NCBI GenBank assembly: GCA_029891385.1
Contig: CM057232.1
Coordinates: forward strand, 65,781,824-65,845,823
Length of the DNA stretch: 64,000 nt
Direction of reading: 5' to 3'
From: Erythroxylum novogranatense
Taxonomy: Eukaryota; Streptophyta; Magnoliopsida; Malpighiales; Erythroxylaceae
Below, one piece after another: positions 46,780 to 59,638 of the stretch (the first letter of the stretch is position 1; each line of letters starts with the position of its first letter). A program made the translations under genes and the position numbers. The notes beneath the pieces were generated by a model. It saw nothing but the letters and a program-made list of their open reading frames with translations, did no database searches and was not told the DNA's origin.

Positions 46780-49256
46780 CTAAAACCAATCGTCTTGATA
46801 TCTAATATAATAGGCATGTACATCTGACACAAAACTCTTTTGGAAAATAGGCTTAGTCAATAGATCAACCATATTATGATCGGTGAGAACTCTCTCTATC
46901 TTGACATCATTTTCATTAATGATTTCTCTAATCAAATGGTAGTGTTTAGTATATGATAAGACTTCTGATGAGACCTCGGTTCCTTTGCCTATGTTATAGC
47001 CCGTTGTTGTCACAATACAACTACACTGGGTCAGTGATGCTTAGATCCATACCAAGTTTCATGATGAACTTCTTGATGAAAAACACTTCCTTTTCCACTT
47101 TTGAAGCAACAACTTCACCTCTATCATCGAATCTGCAGTCGTCTATTATTTGTAACTTTTCCAACTGACTACACCACTATTCAGTATGAATACATATCTA
47201 GACTGGGATCTAGAGTCATCCCTATTAGAATTCAAACTGACATCAGTATACCTGCTTACCACAAGATCACCTTCTCTATATACCAAGATTACATCCTTAG
47301 TTCTTCTCAAGTACTCAAGGATATTCTTGACAGCCACCCAGTGACCCTCTCTGGGGTCCGACTGATATTTACTCATAACACTTAGAGCATACGATACATT
47401 AGGTCTAGTACATAATATAGCATACATGATTGATCTTATAGCTGAAGTGTAAGGAATCAAACTCATATGAGTCCTCTCATCTTGTGTCTTTAGACCAGAT
47501 TTAGAGAGTGTAATCCTATGTATAATGAGAAGATAACCTCTCTTGGATTTCTCCATATTAAAACTCTTTAACATCTTGTCTATATATGTACATTGAGAAA
47601 GAATAAGCAACCTCTTAGATCTATCTTTATAGATCCTTATCCCCAAAATATAAATTGCTTCTCCAAGATCCTTTATAGAGAAGTTCTTAGCTAACTAAAA
47701 TTTGACTGATTGCAAAACAAAGACAATGTTTCCTATTAGTAATATGTCATTAACATACACTATAAGGAATATGATTGCACTCCCACTAACCTTCTTATAC
47801 ACACACGACTCATTCAGATTTTGTGAGAAACCAAACTCTTTAATTATCTCATCAAATCGGATATTCTAACTTTTGGATGCTTGCTTCAATCCGTAAATGG
47901 AATTTTGAAGGTTGCATACCCGTTCTCCATTCATGGATATGAAACCATCAAGTTGCGTCATATACACATCCTCGATTAGGTTTCCAATAAGGAAAACTGT
48001 CTTCTCATCTATTTATCATATCTTATAATCATAATGAGTGGTAATGGCTAGGAGTATCCTAATGGACTTAAGCATAGCTACTGGACTAAACGTTTCGTCG
48101 TAGTCAACACCTTGGCTTTGACAATAACATTTAGCTACAAGCCTAGCTTTATGGCTAATTACATTATCCTCCATGTTAGTTTTCATCTTGAAAGCCCATT
48201 TTCACCCTATGGGTTTTATCCCTTTGGCTGGGTCAATAAAAGTCCATACTTGATTTTTATACATGGAATCCACTTCAGATTTCATAGCTTGAAGCCATTT
48301 GTCAGATTCTGAACTCTTTAGAACCTCTTCATAGGTATTAAGCTCATTATCTTCTATGAGCAATACATTGTTAAGTTCACATATGAGAAATTCGTATCTC
48401 TAAAAAACATGACATATCCTACCTGACCTATGAACTTCTTGTGTATTAGAAGATTGAACTATTGTTTCATCTTTATGAACAATAGTCTCAGGTCAAGGAA
48501 GTTGATTTTCATCTATTTGAGCTTCTTGAAATTCTATAAGTTCATTTTTCTCGCATTTTCTTATTTTAGAAGAAACTCTTTCTCTAAAAAGGCAACATGT
48601 TTTGAAACAAACACCTTTTGTTCTAAAACATGGTAGAACTGATATCCTATAGTTTCCTTAGGATATCCTACAAACAGGAACTTGTCATATTTAGGGTCAA
48701 GCTTGTTTGACCGAATCTGCTTCACATAAGTAGGACAACCCAAAACTTTCATATGAGAATGATAAGGTTTCTTGTTAGTCCATATCTCATATGGAGGAAC
48801 ATCAACTGACTTAGATGAGACTCTGTTTAATAGATAAACAAAAGTTTCGAGTGCATACTCCTAAAAGGATTTTGGAAAATCCACTAAATCCATCACAAAC
48901 CTTACCTTGTATAACAAGGTTTTGTTTCTCCTCTCAACCACACCATTTTGTTGTGGCGTGTTAGGTGGAGTCCACTGGGACAATATTTTGTTATCTAAGA
49001 TAATCCAAAAAATCTTGGCCTAAATATTCACCACCTCAATCTGATCAAAATGATTTAATACTTCTCCCAAGTTATTTCTCAATTTCATTTATGAATTCTT
49101 TGACCCTTTCAAAGGTTTAGACTTATATCTCATAAGATACATATACCCATATCGAGAATAATGATCGATAAAGGTAATGAAGTATATAAAACCACCTTTG
49201 GCATATATAGACATTGGACCACATACATAAGTATGTATTAGGTCTAAAAGTCATCA
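46780..49256 (-). pseudogene. Copia integrase, RT and RNase H of the second copia element
   Basis: From right to left: integrase FITFIDHYSRYGYMYLM (about 49190-49130), TPPNTPQQNGVVERRNKTLL (48970-48910), MKVLGCPTYVKQIRSNKL and KFLFVGYPKETIGYQFYH (48752-48620). RT follows, with the catalytic motif YVND instead of YVDD at 47746-47757. Then MGIRIYKDRSKRLLILSQCT (47646), MYAILCTRPNVSYALSVMSK, and the RNase H part YVFILNSGVVSWKS. Then VERVLTDHNMVDLLTKPI and a stop. Frameshifts throughout. The segment between the zinc knuckle and integrase (protease, gag-pre-integrase) is missing at about 49250. Confidence 0.85.
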
Positions 49257-50058
49257 GATGCCTTCTTCTGCTTCAAGGACTCCATATATGCCTTATAGTT
49301 TCTCTTCCAGTGGCCATCCTTGCCACATTGGAAGCAAGTTCCCTTTGAGGTAGTCTTCTTTGCTTTCTTGACACCTCTCTTAGGCCCTGTGGACTTCTTA
49401 TTCTTTTACTCTTTTTCTTCAAACTGAAAGATTCCACCAGCATCACAACCTTGTTTTTGTGGACAGATGGCTCAATAGCCTTAAACATGTTGACCAACTC
49501 GTGAATTGTGCTGGATTTATTGTTCATCTGATAGTTAAACACAAATTGTGAGTAACTATCAGTTAAATCCTGTCAGAATTAAGACAATAGTTAATTCATG
49601 AGCCAAAAGAAAACCTACGGAGGCCAACCACTCTAAGTAGCCATTCATCTTCGGTGCGTACTACATTAAAGATATCCCCTCAACCATTTTGGAGCGGAAG
49701 AGCAATTACGAAGTCTCGAACCTTTCAGAACTTGCTTACTTATTAAAAAGCTCCCTAAGATGATAGACTATGGTATGAGCATCCATAGCCTCATGCTACT
49801 TTTGTAGCTCCGGTGATATAGTGGCTAATATAATACAACTAGCCATCTCGTTATCATCAAGATGCTTCCTATATGCCCTCTAATCCTCATCAGAGGCATC
49901 GGCAGCAGGGGGATTGGGAAGTGGTTTTCCAAGACATAACTAAGCTTTTTAGAATTGGGAACTATTCTCAAGTTCCTGAGCCAGTCAAGGAAGTTTGGTC
50001 CAGTCAAGTTGTTAGCCTCCATCAATGATCTTAGATTCACACCAGTACTCTCGAGCAA
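49257..50058 (-). pseudogene. gag of the second copia element
   Basis: ATG at 50058: MLESTGVNLRSLMEANNLTG then FLDWLRNLRIV, a typical copia gag opening. The middle (49825-49545) is frameshifted. The tail has Lys-rich KKSKRIRSPQG, then a broken zinc knuckle (about 49335-49290; CFQCGKDGHWKRN in another frame). It joins abruptly to integrase. Confidence 0.85.
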
Positions 50059-51662
50059 TAGAAACCTTTTCTTAAAGAGAGAAAAATTAGAATGTTCTTA
50101 AATGCATGTCTATAAGGACTTTAATAACACGCATTATGGCTCCCACTTTTTTTCACAAATTCTTAACTGTCAATATAAATCTAAGAGAACTCGTAGAGAA
50201 ATTCTCATAGTGGCCAATATCCAATATCCCTAAGATTGACCTTGGGTTTGCCTAATAAACAACCTTAGTTCAATCGATAGGTCTTGATCATACTAATTGC
50301 ATCTCTAATGCAACTATCAAATCTAGTTCTATCAATTGTTGATGTGTGCACACTCATTGGGCTATCAAGTCTTGACATGTGTACATCTAATGTACACTAC
50401 CCAACTTTGCCTCTATCCACATTGATCTTGGATTTGCTCAACAAACCAATGCTTCTAGTTAAAATTGACCCAGTAAGCCAAAAATCCTATTTCCATGGTT
50501 TGAACATATCGCTATAAAGCAAGCTTGGGTATAAACCTGACTTTAAGAGGTCTCTAGTTCTCAACATATTAAAGGAAGGCGTTAGCATTAATATTCAAAA
50601 TGAGGGGTTTGACTAAGGTCGCATCTAACTTAGATGTTCTTATACATATAATTCATATATATATATATATGCATATATAGTTACTAATAACTACATGGCA
50701 TGATATGGACTACCCAATCAAATTATCCTAAGCCCATAACCATCCATCATGCAGGCCCACACATTCTCATAAGCATGCATTCTCTAATGCATATATGTAA
50801 ACACATCATTTTGGTTATGACATTTTATGGACCCCAACATAAAAGGCCTAATCCAACACTTGGATCTAGGCCCAATCTAACACTTAGATCTACCATCTTC
50901 CTTTTGCTAATTTGGCTAAAATTACTATTGTTCTAGTCTTACTAAAAAATCTATTGCTCTACTAAATTTAATTCAAAATTAATTTTCATGACTTTTGAAA
51001 ATTAATTTCCATTCCAAGCATCTCTAGGTCATTTCATGGTGATCAAAATAATTTAGGAATCACCCAAAAATTATTATGATCAACGAAACATCAATAGGAC
51101 ACCAAAAATGACAAATATGACTTCTAATTTTTTTTTGGAAATCAAATTTCAAGCAAAATCATTTAAGAATGTATCAAACATCAAATTAACACATTTTATC
51201 ATACAAAAATATTTTTAAGGTTCGGAACTGAAATAAAATATACAAAAATTTGTTGAGATTTGAAAATTGTTTAATAAAATTATGAAAACATTTTAATAAT
51301 TTTAATTTTTAAAAGGAATAAATGCATGGTAAATATGTTCACATAATTTTCCATAATCAAATTCCACAAAAAGCATGTGTAACCTCATCAATTTAACCAA
51401 TAGACATTACATGCCCACCAGAAAGACATATTTCATGCATGTTTTTCTAAATTAGAAATTAAATATTTTAATCATATTAAAAATATTTTCAATCACATTG
51501 AATCATTCAATTACAGCTTATGAATAGATTGGCGAAAGAAAATCGTGAAGACCATTTTTCTATAATTAATTTCGAATAAAACATTACAGGACCCTAAGCT
51601 ATCACAACCATGAAAATTTTTTTCACATGTCATGTATTCTACATCTAACAAGGCACAAGATA
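50059..51662 (-). other. Leader region of the second copia element
   Basis: Non-coding, AT-rich, with a TA run at 50655-50671. At 51663-51674 the minus strand reads TGGTAGCAAAGC, a decayed Met-type PBS next to the LTR. Confidence 0.65.
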
Positions 51663-51675
51663 GCTTTGCTACCAC

Positions 51676-53147
51676 TGTTAGGTTTCAATCATGCATCTCA
51701 TACATAATATATATCAAATATATATAGCAGAAAATAAAACAGAACCTCAAAAACTATATCTACTCATGCATATTGATATAAAAAACAAAAAACATGAAAT
51801 GTAATATATTTACATACCTTTTGATGGTCTCCTTCACGTTGGGATGTTGTAAACCATAATGATCAACGTAGACCATCTCTAATGAAAGTCCACACGAAGA
51901 TAAAAGGATGAAACCTCACTAGGAGATGGCTAGAGTTCTTTTTTTTTGAGCTAGCAAAGACAAGAACACTTGTGAGAGTTAGAGAGAAAAAGAATGTGTG
52001 TGTAAGAAAGAACCTTTCTTTCTAACTTGTTTCTTAAACAAGATGTACGAAAATGACCTCTATTTTCTGCACCATTTGGACTTCCATAACCCCCATCACT
52101 AATGGAGAGTTATTAGAAGTTAATGGTCATAAATAACATGCATTAATGGAAGTTATGGGAAGTTAATGACTATAAATAACATGCATTAATGGAAGTTTTG
52201 GGAAGTTAATGACCAAATTGGTAGCCAACAATACTTATCTTTAATCCATTCCATGCAAAATAATCTACCACGATCACATCGTGATATAATCCCAAAACAC
52301 TTGCTCATATCTTGAATTATCATTCAAGTCCATTTTACTCATCCTTCGGATCTCCTATGTGTGTGACCCATTAGGTTCTCAGTTATGTTGGCCACTTAAA
52401 TTAACACTTAATTCAAATAAGTCAATAGTGGTATCTAGCAACATATCATGACTCCCAATTGACTATAATTCGTCCTTTCACCATCTATACCCTACTTGGT
52501 TCAGAGTATGGTCATGATGTCAACTCCCACTAGACTGACTACATCATATCTAGTCTAAGTGATATTAAATCTTATTATTAGGACCTTATTATTTTATGTA
52601 TCACTGAAGAATCTCTTTATGACAAATATCTGCTCTGGCTAGATACTCCTGAGTAATGACCTCAAAAAGAGGCCATGGGTATCATCTCCTTCTATCAGGA
52701 GTGGTGAATCCTTTATTGGCTACTTAATTACCTTCGAATACCTCAAGCTGTACCTAATCACTACCCTATGAGTAAACCCTAAAAGGCACAGTAATTACTA
52801 CCTTTAGTAAGTATCCAAATGTTAACTCTAAACAACTCATGTCTATAACTTATGAGATCACATGTGCTAGTCAACCTGAATTATTGATATCCCATCTCAT
52901 TAATCCTATGACTAGTGACAATTTAGATAATAACATAATTACACATGAAAGGAGTCTCATTATCATGATCTCATCATGATTTCCTCATGCTATGTTTAGT
53001 ATCAAGGACTTTATTAAATCATTTTAAGATCAACATCAAATCTATAAATGTATGAACATTAAAATAATGACAAATGCCTTTATTAATTATAAAATGATTT
53101 GTACAATAAGTTTTAAAGGTGATTGCCTTTAGAGCACTTCTCTAACA
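51676..53147 (-). mobile_element. 5' LTR of the second copia element
   Basis: 1,472 bp, starting TGTTAGGTTTC and ending CTTCTCTAACA on the plus strand. It shares long stretches with the three lone LTRs in reverse, such as the part reading GTGTGACCCATTAGGTTC near 52360. Confidence 0.85.
52118..52214 (-). repeat. Tandem repeat with 43-bp period inside the copia LTR
   Basis: AGTTAATG starts at 52118, 52161 and 52204. Two full units share TATAAATAACATGCATTAAT or a one-base variant. Confidence 0.9.
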
Positions 53148-54101
53148 TACTCTTACTTTAAATGTAAAGTCTCTATTGGTTTTAGTAGAGAACTTCGACG
53201 TAGCTTCAAGATCTAATCATTTATCTTCTCTAGAGTCTTTAGTAGTAAATAGGCTTTCATGGAAGAAAATACTTGGAGTTCCCTTTATGTCTCATAATCA
53301 AAGATATATCCCATCAGTATCAGGTAATAACCCACTCATTATCTCACCATATATGGTAATTTTATAAGAGAGTACCAATAAACGGTCTCTATACTTATTC
53401 AATTATTTTATTGAGAAGATATTTTCTTTCCCTTATGTTCAATACTAGGCATTATTAACCTAAAAGAATTTGGGACTAGAGTATTTTGATAAATGAAGAT
53501 GAAATGATAATATTAAGATTATGTAACAAACTAATTGTAGACAAAGTTCTTAAGGTGTAACTATGGCATGTAAATAGGAAGCTTCAGAGGCTTTAAGAAT
53601 GAAGGCCATACTTGTAAAGGGATAAAACTAGAATTAAGTTAAAAGTTTATGACTTGATGCAAGTTTTATATAACAAATTGATGAACATCACAATTAGGTG
53701 AATAATGGAAACTCTTAATTTATGTGATTGATTTGTTAAATTCTTTCTTGAGTTGCCATTAAATTAAGTTAATATTTATAAGATTTATTTTCTTGATGAT
53801 AATCAAATTCTTAAGTGTTGGAGAATTTGATAAGTGCTAATTAGATCATTTTTTAAAATGTTATTGTATTAAGTAATAAAGGGTTGGTAAAAAATCTATA
53901 CATATTTTCCTATAGGAGACTATCAAAATAAAAATGAGTTTTTAATTGCTTAAATAACATTTATAAAGCATAAGACACAAACATAGTTGATGCTACAACT
54001 ATTAATACAATCAATGTTTGACGATAGCTTTTTCTTAAAGATGTCGATGTGGATTCGATATCATTGATAAGATCTTTATTGAATATTTCTAAACTTCTTT
54101 C
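53148..54101. other. AT-rich stretch, no gene recognised
   Basis: A 63-residue ORF at 53176 has no family look. The sequence may be host DNA or a decayed repeat. It is not the missing right side of the CACTA fragment as far as I can see. Confidence 0.4.
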
Positions 54102-55836
54102 TATTGGAGTTATGTAAATATAGTTCCCTAGAAAGTAAGTGTATTTACATATAACTTAATTTTCTTTCAGTTACTTTTGTAATAAAATATTTATTATTAA
54201 TAAAACAAAAGAGTTTGGTTTTATATATATGAGCATAATAAAACTAGTCATAAAGTATTGAGATTCTTTTTAAGTAATATACATATGCATAGAGATGTAT
54301 GGGAAACATGTATATTATTAGAATCTAAAATATTTTATTCACCGTTGAATAATCAAGTTTGTCCCCGATTATAGTTTATACTATAGTGTTGCGATTTATC
54401 TCCATGTAAGTAAAAGAGTTTACTTCAAGATAATGATGAGTTTCATATCATGATAGTAGTTGACTATCGATAATGGCACTATTAAATGAACCTGAGAATC
54501 AAGTATGTTTCTAAAGAATAAAGTGGGTCGCTTTTTAATCTTAAAACATATAATTTAGCATTCTTTTATTATGAAATACAATCTTAATGAGTAGTGAACT
54601 TATATGTGTTTCATTATAATTCGTAATTGCTCGGAATGGATTTTTACAGAGTATCAATCCAATGTGTACGTGTTAAAATTATTAATTAAAACATGTATCA
54701 GGAAACATGCACTCAAATAAAGAGTTTATAGTGATATCACCAACTTATAGATGTTTTATGAGTTTGGTGATTAAACTAGTACCAGTGGTTTGATGGACTA
54801 GCTACTTATCAAGTATTAACATCAAGATGAGATCTTTTGTGTTAATCACCATATAAAGTAAAACAAGAGATCTAGAAAGAAAAACCAACATAAAGACAAA
54901 ACAGTAACTTTAACCTTTATTGTGCAGATAGCTATAATATGGTTCATATTAGAGCTTGCAATTGGACATCTTATTTGAAACATATGTTCTCATAATATTT
55001 AGTAATTCAAGAGTTCAACTAATTGTCTTTAGTGGAATGACATTTAGTTTATAAGTTAGAATTAATTATAATGAGATTAAATTAATTTCGGGCTTATTGG
55101 AGCTTGAATTATATAAGTCCAATTAGATTCCCCATTTGACTTCCAGGAAGGTTATCAAGCAAAGTACGAAATACAAATAGAGATTTCAAAGACTATGATT
55201 AAATGTTGGGCTTACTTTAATTAATTGTTAATTAGAAGCCTATATGAACATTTGAAAATGGTCTAGAATTTAGTTAATTCGATTAATTAAATTAATTAAA
55301 TTAAATCAAAGTTATTAAAGATAAAAGGAGGTGATGTATTGCATGCACTCCAATTCTTTCTTTGATGCTTAACCAAAATTGAGAGAAAGAATACAAGGGG
55401 TTGTTGAATTTTTATCTCACTCTCTCATATCTAGCATGAGCTAGCCAAAATTTGCATAAGAGGTGTCTCATCTTTGACTTCTTTCTTTTAAGGAAAAATC
55501 TCTTCAAGTTTCTTCTCCTTTTCCACCGAAGGATCTTGTTAATCAATTTGTCTAAGGAGAATAAGTGGTAGATCGGATTGATCGAGGATACAATAACGAG
55601 AAGAGGATACATCATTTAGGAGAGGATATATTTCTAAGGATAGGATAACACAGCGAGGAGTTAAAGTTGTAGCAAAGGAGTAGGTATATTTTTACGTAAT
55701 CCTTTGCTAAATATTTTCCCTATACTGTATCATGTATGGCATGGTATGCTGATTTGGTTATCTTGCTTCTGTTGCGATTTTTGATTTCTAAAAATTTTTA
55801 AAATCTACCGTTTTAGTCAAATCTTGCATGACAGCA
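54102..55836 (+). mobile_element. 5' LTR of the deleted copia element
   Basis: 1,735 bp, starting TATTGGAGTTATG (TG changed to TA) and ending ATGACAGCA, two bases before the PBS TGGTATCAGAGA at 55839. Confidence 0.88.
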
Positions 55837-57314
55837 ATTGGTATCAGAGACAATTTCCTTATGCATGATGTTGGTTCCTATATGTGATGCATGGGTTGGC
55901 AAATCCTTGTATGCTGCATATTTTTATGTGATAGAAGTATATATGGTGTACGTTTTGCTCTTTTGGTTGTCCATAGATTATAAAGTTACCTTGTAAGTTT
56001 TCTTTATTTGGTCTGTAACAAGGAGGGTAGCCTATCATCGCCATATTTCCTCCTTGGCTTCATTTCTATTTTCTTTGAGTTTGTAATGTACAAATTTATG
56101 TAAAGATGAAGATGAAGAAGCCATGGATTGAAGAAATGAAGAGGTAATGTTTTAGTTTTGCTTACGATGTCTTGGAATTTTTTTTTGGTTTTTAGAGAAC
56201 CAAAGTGCTAGAATTTTATTATTAACAAATTGTTGTTGTTTAGAAAATCAAAGTGTTGAAGATTTTTTTTAACAAATTTTCAGTTGTATGAAAACTTTTT
56301 ACCAAAGTTTTAGTTTTTACAAATGTTGGAATTTTTTTATTTCATATATATAAGTTTCGGATCTTTTGAAAAACAAGTGCAGATTTTTGTTTTATTTTGG
56401 ACAAATTTTGGTTTTATGAAAATCAATTTTTTTTGGAAACTGAATGGGCTGGGTCATGTAAGCAAAAAGTTTGAAACGAAAGATCCAAGTCCAAGAAGAA
56501 ATTATTAGGCCTAAAAGCCTTGTAATTGTTTTTATGCTTCTAAGATGGGCAATCAAATTGGATTATTAGTTTATGTGATGAATGGATAAATGAATGCATA
56601 TAACATATGATATTATGTGATTGCATGTCAATTAGAAAATTGCCAACCTTAAGGTTTACTATGCATTCATTATGTATGAGATATATAATGAAACAATATA
56701 GGATGGATAATAAATTACATATAGATAAGATGGTATTTATTAAAACTTAAAGCCCAAACAGTTTAAGTGGGAGAGGATGCTCATGTGAGAGTTCATAGTC
56801 TCCATGTGATGACTCATTTGCATGTGGTGAAGTGCTACTCCCCATTGGTGCGCGAATCCTAGATCTTACATTGTTTGGGTCTCCTTAAGGATAAGTCCAT
56901 TCATTGGTAACAAATGTGACCTCCTATCAAGGCATGGTTTGTAAGTACCTTTAGTGGATGTATCAAATGGTTATACACTTAACATATTTTATCATTAACC
57001 TGCCCACTGTAGCTTTGTTGATAAGAGGGATAGATTTAATCATAGTGCTTCTTTAAAACTTAGGCATGAAGATGCTTGGTAGTTTTTTTTAGTGGGAGGG
57101 TCCCATTTTTTCTTTTAATTGATAAGATGACCCACCGCCACTTTGTCCATTATAGATAAAAAAAGAACTTTAGTATAAAGATTTAAATGTTTTTGAAGTT
57201 TTGTTAAATCTATCATCATGCATACATGCATCATGATTTTATACAAAGTTCCAATATTATTGACTAGTATGATCATTTTTTTACAATTTATTTTTCAGAC
57301 ATAATCACCACAAA

Positions 57315-57787
57315 ATGAATCCTCTGACTTTGCTCTTAACAAATAACAAATTGGAACATGGAGAAAATTTTAATGAATGGAGACGTAACCTTAACATTGT
57401 TCTTCAATATGAATGAATTTCATAGGTATAAACTAAAAATAAGCCTGCACCTCCAGGTGGAGATTTAACTCCTGAGCAACTCTAACAACATGAGCGATGG
57501 TGGAATGCTGATAAGACTACTAAATGCTATACTTTAGCTTTTTTCAAGGGTATGGTGCAAAAGAAAATTGCTTACATGAAAACTACTAGTGCAATAGTCC
57601 ATCAACTATATAAGATGTTTGGTGTGAAGGACAGGTCTGCAATAGTGAAAGCTATCTAAACCTTTCATAATCTCAAACAAAAACTTAGTGAACTGGTTCG
57701 GGATTACATGCTTAAGGTAATCCCTATGGTCACTGAGGTTGAGATGCTTGGAACGGACAACAATTTAAGTTGGACTATGAGGTCAAT
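57315..57787 (+). pseudogene. Truncated copia gag
   Basis: ATG at 57315 opens MNPLTLLLTNNKLEHGENFN, near-identical to the gag start at 35492. Recognisable further on are FHNLKQKLSELVRDYMLKV and VTEVEMLGTD (57660-57755). Stops occur in the first third (57411, 57483). It ends at the deletion junction near 57787. Confidence 0.88.
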
Positions 57788-58041
57788 AGGATACAATAAC
57801 AAGAAAAGGATACAATAACGTGAAGAGGCTACAATAACTAGAGCGAGGAGTTAAAGATGTAAGAAAGGAGTTAGTATTTTTTACCATTTTTTTCTTATGT
57901 TAAATATTTTCCTTATATTATATCATGTATGGTTTGGTATGTTGATTTGATTATCTTACTTCTACTGCAATTTTAATTCTTAAAAAGTTTTGAAATCTAC
58001 CATTTTAGCCAAATCTTGCATGCATGATTTTCGATCCAACA
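57788..58041 (+). mobile_element. Last part of the 3' LTR of the deleted copia element
   Basis: It matches the end of the 5' LTR from about 55588 (GAGGATACAATAAC, GAGCGAGGAGTTAAAG, AATCTACCATTTTAGCCAAA) and ends GATCCAACA. Three ATACAATAAC-containing units at 57790-57835 look like a small local duplication. Confidence 0.85.
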
Positions 58042-58046
58042 TTTTC

Positions 58047-59638
58047 TTTGGAGTGAAAAATTCCCTTATTTATTTCATCCTATATATGCAACGACGCATA
58101 AGATAAATTAATTTAATTGCACCATAAAAATTCTTTTTTGATGTGCTAAAGTTTCATACTCCAAGTGATGATGTTTTACTAATCTAACAGGGGTTATATA
58201 TGTTGCACTTTTGAAGAATTGTTTTCTATGCTTCAATAATGTAAATATTTTAAAATAAAAGCGTGAGATACTCTCACATTGACATTTGCATAGGTAGCAT
58301 CTATTAGCAAGATGGTCGAATTTGTTTCACCTATCAATTATGGGAAGTTTATCTAGGATGGCTCTTAGTAAAATTATTATAGCTCCAGGTGATTTATATT
58401 TGCATTAGACTATTATGTACCATGTTACCAATCCTTAATTATGTGATAACAATTTTATACATGATGTATTATTGGATTTACCTCTGGAGTGAAGACACCA
58501 GCAATTTCTATCATTCATGTTGATATTCAAGAGAAATATGTTAATTTCCATCTCCATGTTCTTGCTGCTTTGCCTGAGTAATATCTCATCCTTTAACTCC
58601 AAGGCCTTGATAAGATTTTAATTAATTGGAATGTTGTTTTTGAGATCCTGAAGTTCTTTTTTGCTATTAAGTGGACAATTTATCATCCAAGTATCATACT
58701 GTATATATTAAGTCTCATTTATGCTTTCATGATGTTATTCATGTAAATGTGGCAATTGTTAGGTACCAAAATGAGTTTAGCTTTGAACATAGTCTTTTAC
58801 ATTTTAAAGATTTATTAGTTTGTGAAATTAGTGTCCTAGGCTGCTTTGGTTCAATGTGCATGTTAATTAGGATATAATGTTAGTTAGTTCACCCTAGGAA
58901 TTTGACATATTCATTTTTAATTTTAGGTAAATTGAATAAGTAGTATCATTAGTATCTTTCCATAAGAGTGATTAGCTAAAGAAATGAGGTAGCAAGAAAA
59001 TATATATATTTTAAAAAAGTATGTGTTTTTGTTTAATAAATAACTATTCCGCTGGCTCATTTTGAAACAAATTAGGTTATGAATAGAGCTAGTGGCTAGT
59101 TGAGAATGTAATATAACTGAGTAGCGATGAGACATTCATCAAAAATGTTTGTTTTTGGGTCAAAAGGCTATAATGACATTCTAACCAAGTTGTTTTAAAA
59201 AAATATGACCTAGTTGAGTAAGCGGAGGATATTTGTTACAAATGTTTTCCTTCGTGTTAAAAGGCTAGGTTCATGTTAATGAAAATTAACAAAATAGTAC
59301 ATTGTTTAATAAATCTTACCAACCTTTATAAATAACATTACTTATCATGAAAAGCTACTTAATGATAGTCAAAATTTTGATTGACTAACTAATTATCAAT
59401 ATGTGTGTGTGAGTGAATGAATTTGACATTAAGTCTTGATTAGTATTTATAATTAGTTCGAAATACTTAGACATAGATTTCATAAGTTATTAAATTAGAA
59501 CAACTTTAAGAATTGTGTTGGTAGTTAAATTTGTTTCATGAATCTCAATGCTATTGTACCATTATTGCATATCTGTGTTGTTGATTGGTATGTTTATTTT
59601 TTGTTTGTTTTGTTGTTGTTTGAGAAAAAAAAAATTTC
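58047..59638. other. AT-rich, no gene recognised
   Basis: Fragments of frames near 58430-58880 do not match a family I can name. Because a typical Athila/Tat polypurine tract follows at 59639, the right part is probably the decayed 3' interior of that element. Similar GGCTA-containing phrases at 59161 and 59258 (GTCAAAAGGCTA, GTTAAAAGGCTA) may be part of it. Confidence 0.4.

Larger units (their letters stand above)
45633..53147 (-). mobile_element. Second minus-strand copia element, decayed
   Basis: LTRs at about 45633-46765 (3') and 51676-53147 (5'), both of the TGTTAGAGTAGT superfamily but distinct from the three lone copies. It contains gag, integrase, RT and RNase H in the normal order on the minus strand. 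No target duplication is visible (right flank TACTC). The 3' LTR is shorter through an internal deletion, and its left end is blurred. Confidence 0.85.
54102..58041 (+). mobile_element. Deleted relative of the large copia element
   Basis: Full 5' LTR, PBS, leader, the first part of gag, then a direct jump into the last ~250 bases of a 3' LTR. Flanks are CTTTC (54097-54101) and TTTTC (58042-58046), a five-base duplication with one change. Same family as 19397-38812 (same leader, same gag start). Everything from mid-gag to most of the 3' LTR is missing. Confidence 0.88.

Noticed and set aside
58671..58877. 68-residue ORF as a host gene
   Set aside because: No motif, no neighbours, no splice or start context; length is expected by chance in AT-rich sequence of this size.
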